The notes under the pieces are model-generated. The model saw only the letters and a program-made list of their open reading frames with translations, was not told the DNA's origin and searched no databases. Below, in pieces: positions 1 to 5,289 of a stretch of 5,289 bases of DNA. Every line of letters starts with the position of its first letter. The stretch's first letter is position 1. The DNA is from Alphaproteobacteria bacterium (GTDB lineage Bacteria > Pseudomonadota > Alphaproteobacteria > RF32 > UBA3637). The DNA is taken from positions 1-5,289 of the forward strand of contig JAFQJY010000052.1 in assembly GCA_017414845.1 (NCBI GenBank), given 5' to 3'. The translations under genes and the position numbers were made by a program.

Positions 1-503
1 GTTCTAAAGCTACGCCGATTGGTGCATCTGCAAAATTTGCTGTTGCCGGTAATGAATTGCCAAAGAAAGATTTGGTTATGATTGCCATGAGTTCTGAACA
101 CGTTTATGTGGCTCAGGTTGCTTTGGGTGCAAAAGATGCTCAAACGATTCAGGCTTTTGCTGAGGCTGAGGCTTTTGACGGTCCTTCTATTATCATTGCC
201 TATGCACACTGTATCGCACATGGCTATGATATCGGAAAAGATGGCTTGGATCATCAGAAAATGGCTGTGGAAACAGGTCTGTTCCCGCTCTATCGTTTTG
301 ATCCTCGTCGTTTGGAAGCCGGACAGGTTCCTCTGCAACTTGACTCCAAAACGACAAAGTCTGTTGCCGAGTTTATGGAAACGGAAACACGGTTTAAAAT
401 TGTTCAACGTGCCGATGTCGAGCGTTATGAACGCTTGGTGAAAAAGGCTGAAGAGCAAATTGCAAATCGTCTGAAATTATACGATCACTTAGCACAAAAC
501 TAA
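1..503 (+). CDS. nifJ: Pyruvate:ferredoxin (flavodoxin) oxidoreductase, C-terminal part (5' end outside window)
   Basis: This is the C-terminal end of the large single-chain enzyme that oxidises pyruvate and CoA to acetyl-CoA and CO2 and passes electrons to ferredoxin or flavodoxin, in the cytoplasm. The reading frame is open from base 3 (SKATPIGASAKF) to the TAA at 501-503, giving 166 visible residues. The first residues match the stretch that in this family follows the thiamine-diphosphate-binding NTGGQ motif, so the motif lies just upstream. Further family hallmarks are MSSEHVYVAQVALGA, AYAHCIAHGYDI, AVETGLFPLYRFDPR and PLQLDSK. The whole family protein is about 1170-1230 residues, so about six sevenths is missing. 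The TTG at 57 is an internal codon and not a start. The gene ends in a strong terminator, so it is the last gene of its transcript. Identification is firm; the nifJ symbol is the usual name and does not imply nitrogen fixation. Confidence 0.95.
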   Translation, partial: SKATPIGASAKFAVAGNELPKKDLVMIAMSSEHVYVAQVALGAKDAQTIQAFAEAEAFDGPSIIIAYAHCIAHGYDIGKDGLDHQKMAVETGLFPLYRFDPRRLEAGQVPLQLDSKTTKSVAEFMETETRFKIVQRADVERYERLVKKAEEQIANRLKLYDHLAQN

Positions 504-526
504 CAGTGAGTATAACTTAAAAAAAG

Positions 527-559
527 AAACGCCTGGGATAGTTTCTCAGGCGTTTTTTT
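527..559 (+). terminator. Rho-independent terminator of the pyruvate:ferredoxin oxidoreductase gene
   Basis: AAACGCCTGGG (527-537) pairs with CTCAGGCGTTT (545-555) as an 11-bp stem with one G-T pair and a seven-base loop, followed by an unbroken T run (553-559). It starts 24 bases after the nifJ stop codon. An A run at 519-525 on the upstream side would also give a U tract on the other strand, but no convergent gene is visible here, so only the forward role is supported. Confidence 0.92.
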
Positions 560-624
560 AATGTATTGAAAATAAAAGAATTTTTAAACCGGTTTGTATG
601 TAATAATTTGTAAGAATGATTGAT

Positions 625-653
625 TTGATTTTAGGCAAGAATATCGTTATTCT
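625..653 (+). promoter_or_regulatory. Probable promoter of lpxC
   Basis: TTGATT (625-630; four of six matches to TTGACA) and TATTCT (648-653; four of six to TATAAT) are separated by exactly 17 bases. A second TTGATT overlaps at 620-625. The predicted transcription start, about seven bases downstream, falls at or near 660 within the A run at 655-663, giving a leader of about 20 bases before lpxC. The position after a strong terminator and before a gene with a good ribosome binding site supports the call, but the boxes are moderate matches only. Confidence 0.45.
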
Positions 654-665
654 CAAAAAAAAACG

Positions 666-672
666 AAAGGGA
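666..672 (+). promoter_or_regulatory. Ribosome binding site that decides the lpxC start
   Basis: AAAGGGA is the only Shine-Dalgarno-like stretch ahead of lpxC. It leaves only one base before the ATG at 674 but seven bases before the in-frame ATG at 680, which is the normal spacing. The ATG at 680 is therefore preferred. A third in-frame ATG at 713 would begin closer to where some family members begin (MKFCQKTF), but has no such site ahead of it. Confidence 0.6.
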
Positions 673-679
673 TATGCCT

Positions 680-1627
680 ATGATTGCTGAAATTTCAAGA
701 TTATCTTCCGATATGAAGTTCTGTCAAAAGACGTTTAGAAATTCTATCTATGCCGTCGGGATTGGAGTACATTCCGGTGCCAAGACGAAGATTTCATTTC
801 ATCCTGCTCCGATAGATACAGGGATTGTTTTTCGTCGTGTTGACATAACGGACAGGGATAACTTGATACCGGCTGATTATGCACATGTCGTTGATACGAG
901 ATTGTGCAGTTGTTTCGGTAATGAAGTCGGTGTAACAATTTCTACGGCAGAGCATGTTATGGCAGCGTTGTCTGCTTTTGGTGTTTCTAATGCTTATATA
1001 GAGGTTGACGGGCCTGAGGTTCCTATTATGGACGGTAGTGCAAAAGATTTTGATTTTTTGTTTGATTGTATCGGATTAGTTGAGCAGGACGCTCCATTAA
1101 AGGCACTTCGTATAAAGAAAGAAGTTGTTTTTGAAGATGGTAAAGGAGCTGTTGTTTCTTTAATTCCTGCCGAGGAAGGTCTTTCTATGGAATTTATGAT
1201 TGATTTCCCTGCAAAAGCTATCGGGCATCAGGAGTGTTTTATTGAAAATATGGATAAAAACAGTTTTCGGCGGGAAATTTGTTATGCTCGAACTTTCGGA
1301 CAGAAACAAGAGATTGAAATGTTGCGCCAAATGGGACTGGCCCGTGGTGGTTCTCTTGAAAATGCTGTATGTGTAGATGGTGATACGATTATGAATCCTG
1401 AGGGACTTCGTCATCCGACTGAGTTTGTTCGTCATAAAATTTTAGATGCTGTCGGAGATTTATACCAAGCTGGTATGCCGATTATTGCCTCATATAAGGG
1501 GTGCTGTAGTGGTCACTTCCATACAAATGCTTTATTGAAAAAAGTCTTTGAAGATGAAAGCAATTACGAAATTGTGGATTTGAACGAGTTTAAAAAAGGA
1601 ATAGTTACTCAAAAAGCAGTGGCGTAA
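680..1627 (+). CDS. lpxC: UDP-3-O-acyl-N-acetylglucosamine deacetylase (lipid A biosynthesis)
   Basis: LpxC is the cytosolic zinc enzyme that removes acetate from UDP-3-O-acyl-GlcNAc, the committed step of lipid A synthesis, so the cell has an LPS-type outer membrane. With the start at 680 it is 315 residues, close to the usual 300-310. Numbered from that start, the zinc ligands are His92 (in STAEHVMAAL), His252 and Asp256 (in EFVRHKILDAVGDL). The catalytic residues are Glu91 and His279 (in CCSGHFHTN). The motifs VGIGVHSG, RPAP-like HPAPIDTGIVFRR, PEVPIMDGSA, YARTFG and LARGGSLENAV are all present and in order, so it should be active. The wording VVDTRLC and VEQDAP is typical of Alphaproteobacteria. 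In that class lpxC usually follows ftsA-ftsZ; here it stands alone between nifJ and a U32 gene with its own probable promoter. ATG 674 (317 residues) is the alternative start. No clear terminator follows. Confidence 0.97.
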   Translation: MIAEISRLSSDMKFCQKTFRNSIYAVGIGVHSGAKTKISFHPAPIDTGIVFRRVDITDRDNLIPADYAHVVDTRLCSCFGNEVGVTISTAEHVMAALSAFGVSNAYIEVDGPEVPIMDGSAKDFDFLFDCIGLVEQDAPLKALRIKKEVVFEDGKGAVVSLIPAEEGLSMEFMIDFPAKAIGHQECFIENMDKNSFRREICYARTFGQKQEIEMLRQMGLARGGSLENAVCVDGDTIMNPEGLRHPTEFVRHKILDAVGDLYQAGMPIIASYKGCCSGHFHTNALLKKVFEDESNYEIVDLNEFKKGIVTQKAVA

Positions 1628-1665
1628 AGATACATTGAATGGAGTTTTGAATTTCTAAATCGTTC

Positions 1666-1694
1666 TTTACTTTTGTTCTTTTTTAAGGTATAAT
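1666..1694 (+). promoter_or_regulatory. Promoter of the U32-family gene
   Basis: A perfect TATAAT (1689-1694) lies 17 bases after TTTACT (1666-1671; four of six matches to TTGACA). Transcription would start near 1701, leaving about 17 bases of leader that contain the AAGGA ribosome binding site (1706-1710). The element sits in the 90-base gap after lpxC, which indicates that the U32 gene can be transcribed independently even if lpxC reads through. Confidence 0.75.
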
Positions 1695-1717
1695 CCGCAT
1701 TCAAAAAGGAATAAAAG

Positions 1718-3973
1718 ATGAATAAACCTGAGTTACTTGCGCCTGCCGGTGATATTGAGGCCGGATATGCTGCACTTTATTATGGTGCTGATGCCGTTTA
1801 TTTGGGGTTGCAGAAATTTTCTGCTCGTGCAACGGCAACAAATTTTGATGAGAATAGTTTATGTCGTTTTACCGGTTATGCCCATTCACTCAACCGAAAA
1901 GTATATGTGGCGGTCAATACGGTTGTTCAGACAGATGAATTAGACGGACTTATGGAAACACTGAGCATTTGTGAAAAGGCAAATGTGGATGCTGTTATTT
2001 TACAGGATTTAGGAGTTGCAAAACTGATTAAAACCACTTTTCCGTCACTTGTTCTTCATGCCAGTACACAAATGGCTGTACATAATTTAGAAGGGGCTTT
2101 GTTTCTAAAAAAACAGGGCTTTTCCCGAGTTGTTTTAGCACGAGAGTTGTCTCTTGACGAAATAAAAAAAGTTGCTGATGCCGGCATAGAAACAGAGGTT
2201 TTTATTCATGGTGCATTGTGTTATTCATACAGTGGGTTATGCTTATTCTCTTCGCTGATAAGTGGTAAAAGTGCTAATCGGGGAAAGTGTCTTTATCCGT
2301 GTCGTGCCTGTTTTGCGACAGACAGCGGAAAGCAACATCTTTTTTCTATGAAAGATTTAGCATTAAAAGAGAACATTTTGAAATTGCCTGTTACCTCTTT
2401 AAAAATAGAGGGGCGCAAGAAGACTGCTCTTTATGTCGGTGCCGTGACTGATTATTATCGGCATATTTTAGATGGGAAAAAGCCGACGACAGAAGATAAT
2501 TTAAAACAGATTTTTGCACGTCCGTGGACGGAGTTTCATTTATTCGGTAATAATAAAAATGCGATAGACAGAGATTTTGTCGGACACAGAGGATTACGGA
2601 TAGGTTCTGTTTTAAAAGCCTTTCGTGATAAAATTGTTTTTAAGACAACGCATGCAATCGGACGACATGACGGTATACAGATAGATATCGCAGGAACAGA
2701 AAAACCGTTTGGATTTTCGGCCGAGAAAATAATAGTTGGTACTAAAAGTGTTTTACAAGCAAAGGCAGGACAACAGGTGGAAATTTATCTTCCTGAAAAG
2801 CCTCCGTTTATTCCGAAAGGAAGTGCCGTTTATTTGGCTTCTGCATCTGAGGTCAAAGGGGCTTATCCGTATACAAAACCGAAGCCGGATGCTTTTATGC
2901 CACGAATAGCCGTGGATGTCGCTGTTTTTATTGAACAGAACAAAATTATGGCAACGGCTCTCGGTAAAACGATTTCTGTGAGTGGAGATTTTCCCAAAGC
3001 GCAAGATTTGAACAATGTGCAAAATTGTGTCCGAAAGGCCTTTGAAAAAAGCGGAGAAAGTCAGTTTACACTTGGAGAATTATGTTTGGAAAATAAAGAG
3101 GGCTTATTTGTTCCTACTTCTGTTTTAAATGATGTTCGTCGTCGTCTTTATTCCGATATAGAAATTACGGAAGAAAAAAAAGTACTTCCTGTTTTTGAAA
3201 AAAGAAAAACATCAAGTGAGGGTAAGATTATCGTAAAAACGGATGACTTAAAAATTTTGGAAGACATTCCTCTTGATGAAGCGGATGAGGTGTTAGTAGA
3301 AGTGTCACCGACATTTAACTTAGACGAGTTGAAAAAAATTCCTAAAAATAAAGTTCGTTTAGCACTTCCGACCGTTTGTCGTCATCCGAAAGGATTTAAG
3401 CCGTTGATAGAAAAAGCGCTTAAAAACGGATATAAAAAATGGGAGGTCGGTAATTGGTGGGGATTTGAAGTTTTGCCGAATATCGGGATTGATTTGACGA
3501 CAAGTGAAATGATTTATACATTGAATCCGCTTACTGTGGAACATTTGAAAGAAATGGGCGTTTCACGTATTACTTTTTCGGCAGAGGATACGCTGGATAA
3601 TATGAAAAAACTCAATGAGGTTTCATCTCTGCCGGTGGTTTGGTGCGTTTATCAAAACGTTCCTCTTTTTATCAGTGCTACCTGCGTTCGTGAAAATGCG
3701 TGTGTCAATTGTACAAAAAAAGAACTTCGTCGTACAGTGAGAATGAACGGACAAATCTATGAGGTTGTTTCCAAAAATTGTCAGACAACAGTTTGTGCAG
3801 AACAGCCTTTTTCACAGACAGAACATCTTTCAAAAATGAAACCGGATTGGTATCGGGTGGATTTTGTCGGCAGAAAATATACCTCGGAAGATATTCGGGA
3901 AATATGGACGGCATTTAAAAATCAAACAGAAATAAAGGGAAGCCTGAAAGGGAATTTTTTAAAGTCTTTGTAA
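1718..3973 (+). CDS. U32-family ("collagenase-like peptidase") iron-sulfur protein, long form, RlhA/YdcP-like
   Basis: The ATG follows AAGGA with a seven-base gap and begins MNKPELLAPAGD, the standard U32 N-terminus. The 751 residues are longer than E. coli YdcP/RlhA (about 650) or YegQ/TrhP (about 450). Residues 1-300 form the U32 TIM-barrel domain; the family signature EVFIHGALCYSYSGLC (160-175) and NRGKCLYPCR (188-196) supplies Cys168, Cys175, Cys191 and Cys195, the spacing known to bind an iron-sulfur cluster. About 320-480 fits the DUF3656 domain. About 500-751 looks like the second barrel-like half of long U32 proteins and has further cysteines at 656, 662, 665, 688 and 693. Characterised relatives hydroxylate RNA (RlhA at 23S rRNA C2501, TrhP at tRNA U34) or ubiquinone precursors without oxygen (UbiU/UbiV). 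The protease name is historical. A tRNA/rRNA or cofactor hydroxylase role is inference; the substrate cannot be read from the sequence. An A8 run at 3174-3181 lies at the junction before the C-terminal half. Confidence 0.92.
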   Translation: MNKPELLAPAGDIEAGYAALYYGADAVYLGLQKFSARATATNFDENSLCRFTGYAHSLNRKVYVAVNTVVQTDELDGLMETLSICEKANVDAVILQDLGVAKLIKTTFPSLVLHASTQMAVHNLEGALFLKKQGFSRVVLARELSLDEIKKVADAGIETEVFIHGALCYSYSGLCLFSSLISGKSANRGKCLYPCRACFATDSGKQHLFSMKDLALKENILKLPVTSLKIEGRKKTALYVGAVTDYYRHILDGKKPTTEDNLKQIFARPWTEFHLFGNNKNAIDRDFVGHRGLRIGSVLKAFRDKIVFKTTHAIGRHDGIQIDIAGTEKPFGFSAEKIIVGTKSVLQAKAGQQVEIYLPEKPPFIPKGSAVYLASASEVKGAYPYTKPKPDAFMPRIAVDVAVFIEQNKIMATALGKTISVSGDFPKAQDLNNVQNCVRKAFEKSGESQFTLGELCLENKEGLFVPTSVLNDVRRRLYSDIEITEEKKVLPVFEKRKTSSEGKIIVKTDDLKILEDIPLDEADEVLVEVSPTFNLDELKKIPKNKVRLALPTVCRHPKGFKPLIEKALKNGYKKWEVGNWWGFEVLPNIGIDLTTSEMIYTLNPLTVEHLKEMGVSRITFSAEDTLDNMKKLNEVSSLPVVWCVYQNVPLFISATCVRENACVNCTKKELRRTVRMNGQIYEVVSKNCQTTVCAEQPFSQTEHLSKMKPDWYRVDFVGRKYTSEDIREIWTAFKNQTEIKGSLKGNFLKSL

Positions 3974-3980
3974 AATCCTC

Positions 3981-4009
3981 TTGTGAAAGGGAGAAATAGG
4001 TGGTATACT
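3981..4009 (+). promoter_or_regulatory. Probable promoter of the pentapeptide-repeat gene
   Basis: TTGTGA (3981-3986; four of six to TTGACA) and TATACT (4004-4009; five of six to TATAAT) are 17 bases apart. The downstream box sits in GGTATACTCTGC, very like GGTATAATCCGC at the U32 promoter. Transcription would start near 4016, only about three bases before the ATG at 4019, so the message would be nearly leaderless. Read-through from the U32 gene, which has no visible terminator, is an alternative source of transcript. Confidence 0.55.
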
Positions 4010-4018
4010 CTGCCTATT

Positions 4019-5053
4019 ATGACCGAACTTAAAAGACCTGCCCGAAAACTGTACACGAAACCTCTAACAGATGAGGACAGGTGGAATTTTCTTCCTTATA
4101 AACCTCAGGATATTGATTATCTGCCGAAAGATGCTCCCGATTACACATCGGATATGCGTGCTGTCAAGGCCTTAGAGACTCTCCGAAGCGGACAAAAATT
4201 AGAGGATAAAAACTTCTCCGGTTATAACTTTAAAGGGGCTGATTTGTCCGGTTTAGATTTAAGTGGTGCCGACTTTTCAAAAACAAATTTAACCGGTGTT
4301 GATTTTTCTAAGTCCGATTTGAAAAAGGCAGATTTTTCTTATGCCTATATGGAGGGAACAAACTTTTCTGAGGCAGATTTAACAGAGGCGGTTTTTAAAG
4401 GCGTCTTTTTTAAAAACTGCTGTTTGGATGGCGCCATTATAGATGAGAAAACAAAGACATACTTGGGTTCTTTGGAATGGCTGATAGAGCAAATTGAAAA
4501 GGGATTGCTTGATATCGGTTTTTTAACGCCTCAGGATTTGCTGTTTGTGGATTTGCGGTTGATAGATTTCAGTCGTGTGGATATCTCGGGTATGGATTTG
4601 TCGGGTTTTGATTTAACGGGGGTCAATTTGTCCGGTGTCTATGTAGATAAAAAACACTTGGCAGGTATGGAGTTTATGGAAAAAATGAAAGAACGCCGAG
4701 AACAACTTGAGAAGAAGACACTTAAAGAACAGGTTGTTTTGTCCGAGCGACTGGCATACGAGCGTAAAGAAAAAATTGAAGCCTATGCAAGAGAGGAATT
4801 TTCAAAACAGCAACACCCAAGGGGAACGGCATCTTCTTTTACCAGACCGCCCCGTAAGGAAATGCCGTATCGTGTGTCGGAAAAAGCAACCGTAAAACCG
4901 GATGAAACAAAAGGGGGAAAGGTGCATAGTACGGATGAGCCCGTTATTCAGAGAATGCCTTCTGATTTAACGAATAATACGGGGATACAGGTTCTTTCCA
5001 AACAGCCTCAAAATGTTAAACTGAAATCAACTAATTTAAAGAAAAGGACATAA
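4019..5053 (+). CDS. Pentapeptide-repeat protein with charged helical segment and polar tail, function unknown
   Basis: The protein has 344 residues from the ATG at 4019. Residues 1-60 are a charged N-terminal region (MTELKRPARKLYTKPLTDED). Residues 64-138 are fifteen pentapeptides of the A(D/N)LXX type (for example ADLSG, LDLSG, ADFSK, TNLTG). Residues 143-172 form a probable helical insert (LGSLEWLIEQIEKGLLD). Residues 177-211 are seven more pentapeptides (VDISG, MDLSG, FDLTG, VNLSG). Residues 215-265 are rich in Glu, Lys, Arg and Gln and look helical, possibly coiled coil. Residues 266-344 are polar, basic and likely disordered. There is no signal peptide or membrane segment, so it is probably cytoplasmic. 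Such repeats fold as a right-handed four-sided beta helix and usually act as a binding surface. A GTG at 3983 would add 12 residues but has no ribosome binding site and would overlap the promoter. The next gene begins three bases after the stop, so the two are probably co-transcribed. The biological role is unknown. Confidence 0.87.
   Translation: MTELKRPARKLYTKPLTDEDRWNFLPYKPQDIDYLPKDAPDYTSDMRAVKALETLRSGQKLEDKNFSGYNFKGADLSGLDLSGADFSKTNLTGVDFSKSDLKKADFSYAYMEGTNFSEADLTEAVFKGVFFKNCCLDGAIIDEKTKTYLGSLEWLIEQIEKGLLDIGFLTPQDLLFVDLRLIDFSRVDISGMDLSGFDLTGVNLSGVYVDKKHLAGMEFMEKMKERREQLEKKTLKEQVVLSERLAYERKEKIEAYAREEFSKQQHPRGTASSFTRPPRKEMPYRVSEKATVKPDETKGGKVHSTDEPVIQRMPSDLTNNTGIQVLSKQPQNVKLKSTNLKKRT
4208..4432 (+). 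repeat. Coding pentapeptide-repeat block 1 (15 units)
   Basis: Fifteen consecutive 15-base units encode pentapeptides with a hydrophobic centre (Leu, Phe or Met): KNFSG, YNFKG, ADLSG, LDLSG, ADFSK, TNLTG, VDFSK, SDLKK, ADFSY, AYMEG, TNFSE, ADLTE, AVFKG, VFFKN, CCLDG. Central Phe is as common as Leu, and the last units degenerate, marking the end of the predicted beta helix. The DNA units are diverged, so this is a protein repeat and not a recent tandem duplication. Confidence 0.88.
4547..4651 (+). repeat. Coding pentapeptide-repeat block 2 (7 units)
   Basis: Seven units encode VDLRL, IDFSR, VDISG, MDLSG, FDLTG, VNLSG and VYVDK. The register is the same as in block 1, but the first position is Val, Ile, Met or Phe where the consensus has Ala. 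The block is separated from block 1 by 38 codons that include a probable helix. Whether the two blocks stack as one interrupted helix cannot be told from sequence. Confidence 0.8.
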
Positions 5054-5056
5054 GTG

Positions 5057-5289
5057 ATGATAAAACTCAATCCTGCTTACCATCATCGCCGAATGGCCTA
5101 CCTTTATTTAGCATTGATGTTCACTGTAACGTTGGTTGTTTTTTGGTTTGTAATGCTTTTTACCATTCCACTGATGTATTTGGTCGGGAGCGGTTTTTCT
5201 GACTGGGCGCAGGTTGGCGCATTTTATAAAGAAACACTTTCTGATTTATTCTATCCGTTAAAGGCGTGGGCGTTTTGGTTGTACGATTA
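5057..5289 (+). CDS. Membrane protein, N-terminal part (3' end outside window), function unknown
   Basis: The frame is open from the ATG at 5057 to the window edge, giving 77 full codons. AAAAGGA (5042-5048), inside the end of the previous gene, lies eight bases upstream; a GTG at 5054 in the same frame is an alternative start. The protein begins MIKLNPAYHHRRMAYLYL and has a long, strongly hydrophobic stretch at about residues 14-45, wide enough for one long or two short membrane segments. A second aromatic, hydrophobic stretch begins at about 64. The Lys, His and Arg residues before the first segment favour a cytoplasmic N-terminus by the positive-inside rule. There is no cleavable signal peptide pattern that I can see. 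The tight spacing means co-expression with the pentapeptide-repeat gene, which may be its cytoplasmic partner (inference). I do not recognise the family from this part. Confidence 0.78.
   Translation, partial: MIKLNPAYHHRRMAYLYLALMFTVTLVVFWFVMLFTIPLMYLVGSGFSDWAQVGAFYKETLSDLFYPLKAWAFWLYD

Noticed and set aside
57..503. A separate 148-residue gene starting at TTG 57
   Set aside because: The same frame is open from the window start and encodes family-typical residues of pyruvate:ferredoxin oxidoreductase, so TTG 57 is an internal leucine codon.
560..624. Alternative promoter using TTGAAA at 566-571 or TAATAAT at 601-607
   Set aside because: No matching partner box at 16-18 bases spacing; the 625-653 pair fits better.
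674..679. ATG 674 as the lpxC start
   Set aside because: The ribosome binding site would be only one base away; ATG 680 has normal spacing. It is kept only as an alternative.
1628..1665. Terminator after lpxC
   Set aside because: The stretch has T-rich segments but no stem of useful length that I could find.
744..3914. Reverse-strand open frames at 744-938, 1160-1435, 2753-3022, 3359-3544 and 3705-3914
   Set aside because: All are short, lie opposite well-identified genes, and encode basic, low-quality sequence with no recognisable domain.
1718..3973. Collagenase or protease function for the U32 protein
   Set aside because: The name comes from early annotation; the visible iron-sulfur cysteines and the characterised relatives point to hydroxylation chemistry, and no protease catalytic motif is evident.
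3983..4018. GTG 3983 as the start of the pentapeptide-repeat gene
   Set aside because: No ribosome binding site precedes it, and the added 12 codons overlap the likely promoter boxes.
4019..5053. Qnr/MfpA-type quinolone-resistance or gyrase-protecting protein
   Set aside because: Those proteins are about 180-220 residues and almost wholly repeats; this one has interrupted repeats, a helical segment and a long polar tail, so no resistance role is supported.

Overview
The window reads as ordinary chromosome from a Gram-negative, probably anaerobic alphaproteobacterium of low G+C (roughly 40% by eye, not computed). The LpxC protein shows the Gram-negative envelope and carries wording typical of alphaproteobacterial LpxC (VVDTRLC, VEQDAP, LARGGSLENA). 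The tail of a pyruvate:ferredoxin oxidoreductase points to anaerobic metabolism. Together these fit the low-G+C, gut-type alphaproteobacteria known mostly from metagenomes, but that placement is inference.

All genes lie on the + strand. Layout: (1) 1-503, the last 166 codons of a NifJ-type pyruvate:ferredoxin oxidoreductase, closed by a strong intrinsic terminator (527-559). (2) 560-679, a short regulatory gap with a plausible promoter whose predicted start lies in a run of nine A. (3) lpxC, 680-1627, complete with all zinc and catalytic residues. (4) A gap with a consensus TATAAT promoter, then a 751-residue U32-family protein (1718-3973) with the four-cysteine iron-sulfur signature and a second cysteine-rich region at its C-terminus. 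(5) A third promoter-like element at 3981-4009, so close to the next start that the mRNA may be leaderless, followed by a 344-residue protein (4019-5053) with two pentapeptide-repeat blocks, a charged helical segment and a polar tail. (6) Three bases further on, the start of a membrane protein (5057 onward) cut by the window edge.

Each of the first three transcription units seems to have its own promoter, so they look like independent genes of central metabolism, lipid A synthesis and probable RNA or cofactor hydroxylation. The pentapeptide-repeat gene and the membrane-protein gene are almost certainly one operon, and their shared function is the main unknown here. I see no tRNA, rRNA, CRISPR array, transposon, integrase or other sign of a mobile element. 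No clearly new biological system can be claimed from this stretch; the pentapeptide/membrane pair running off the right edge is the best place to look.
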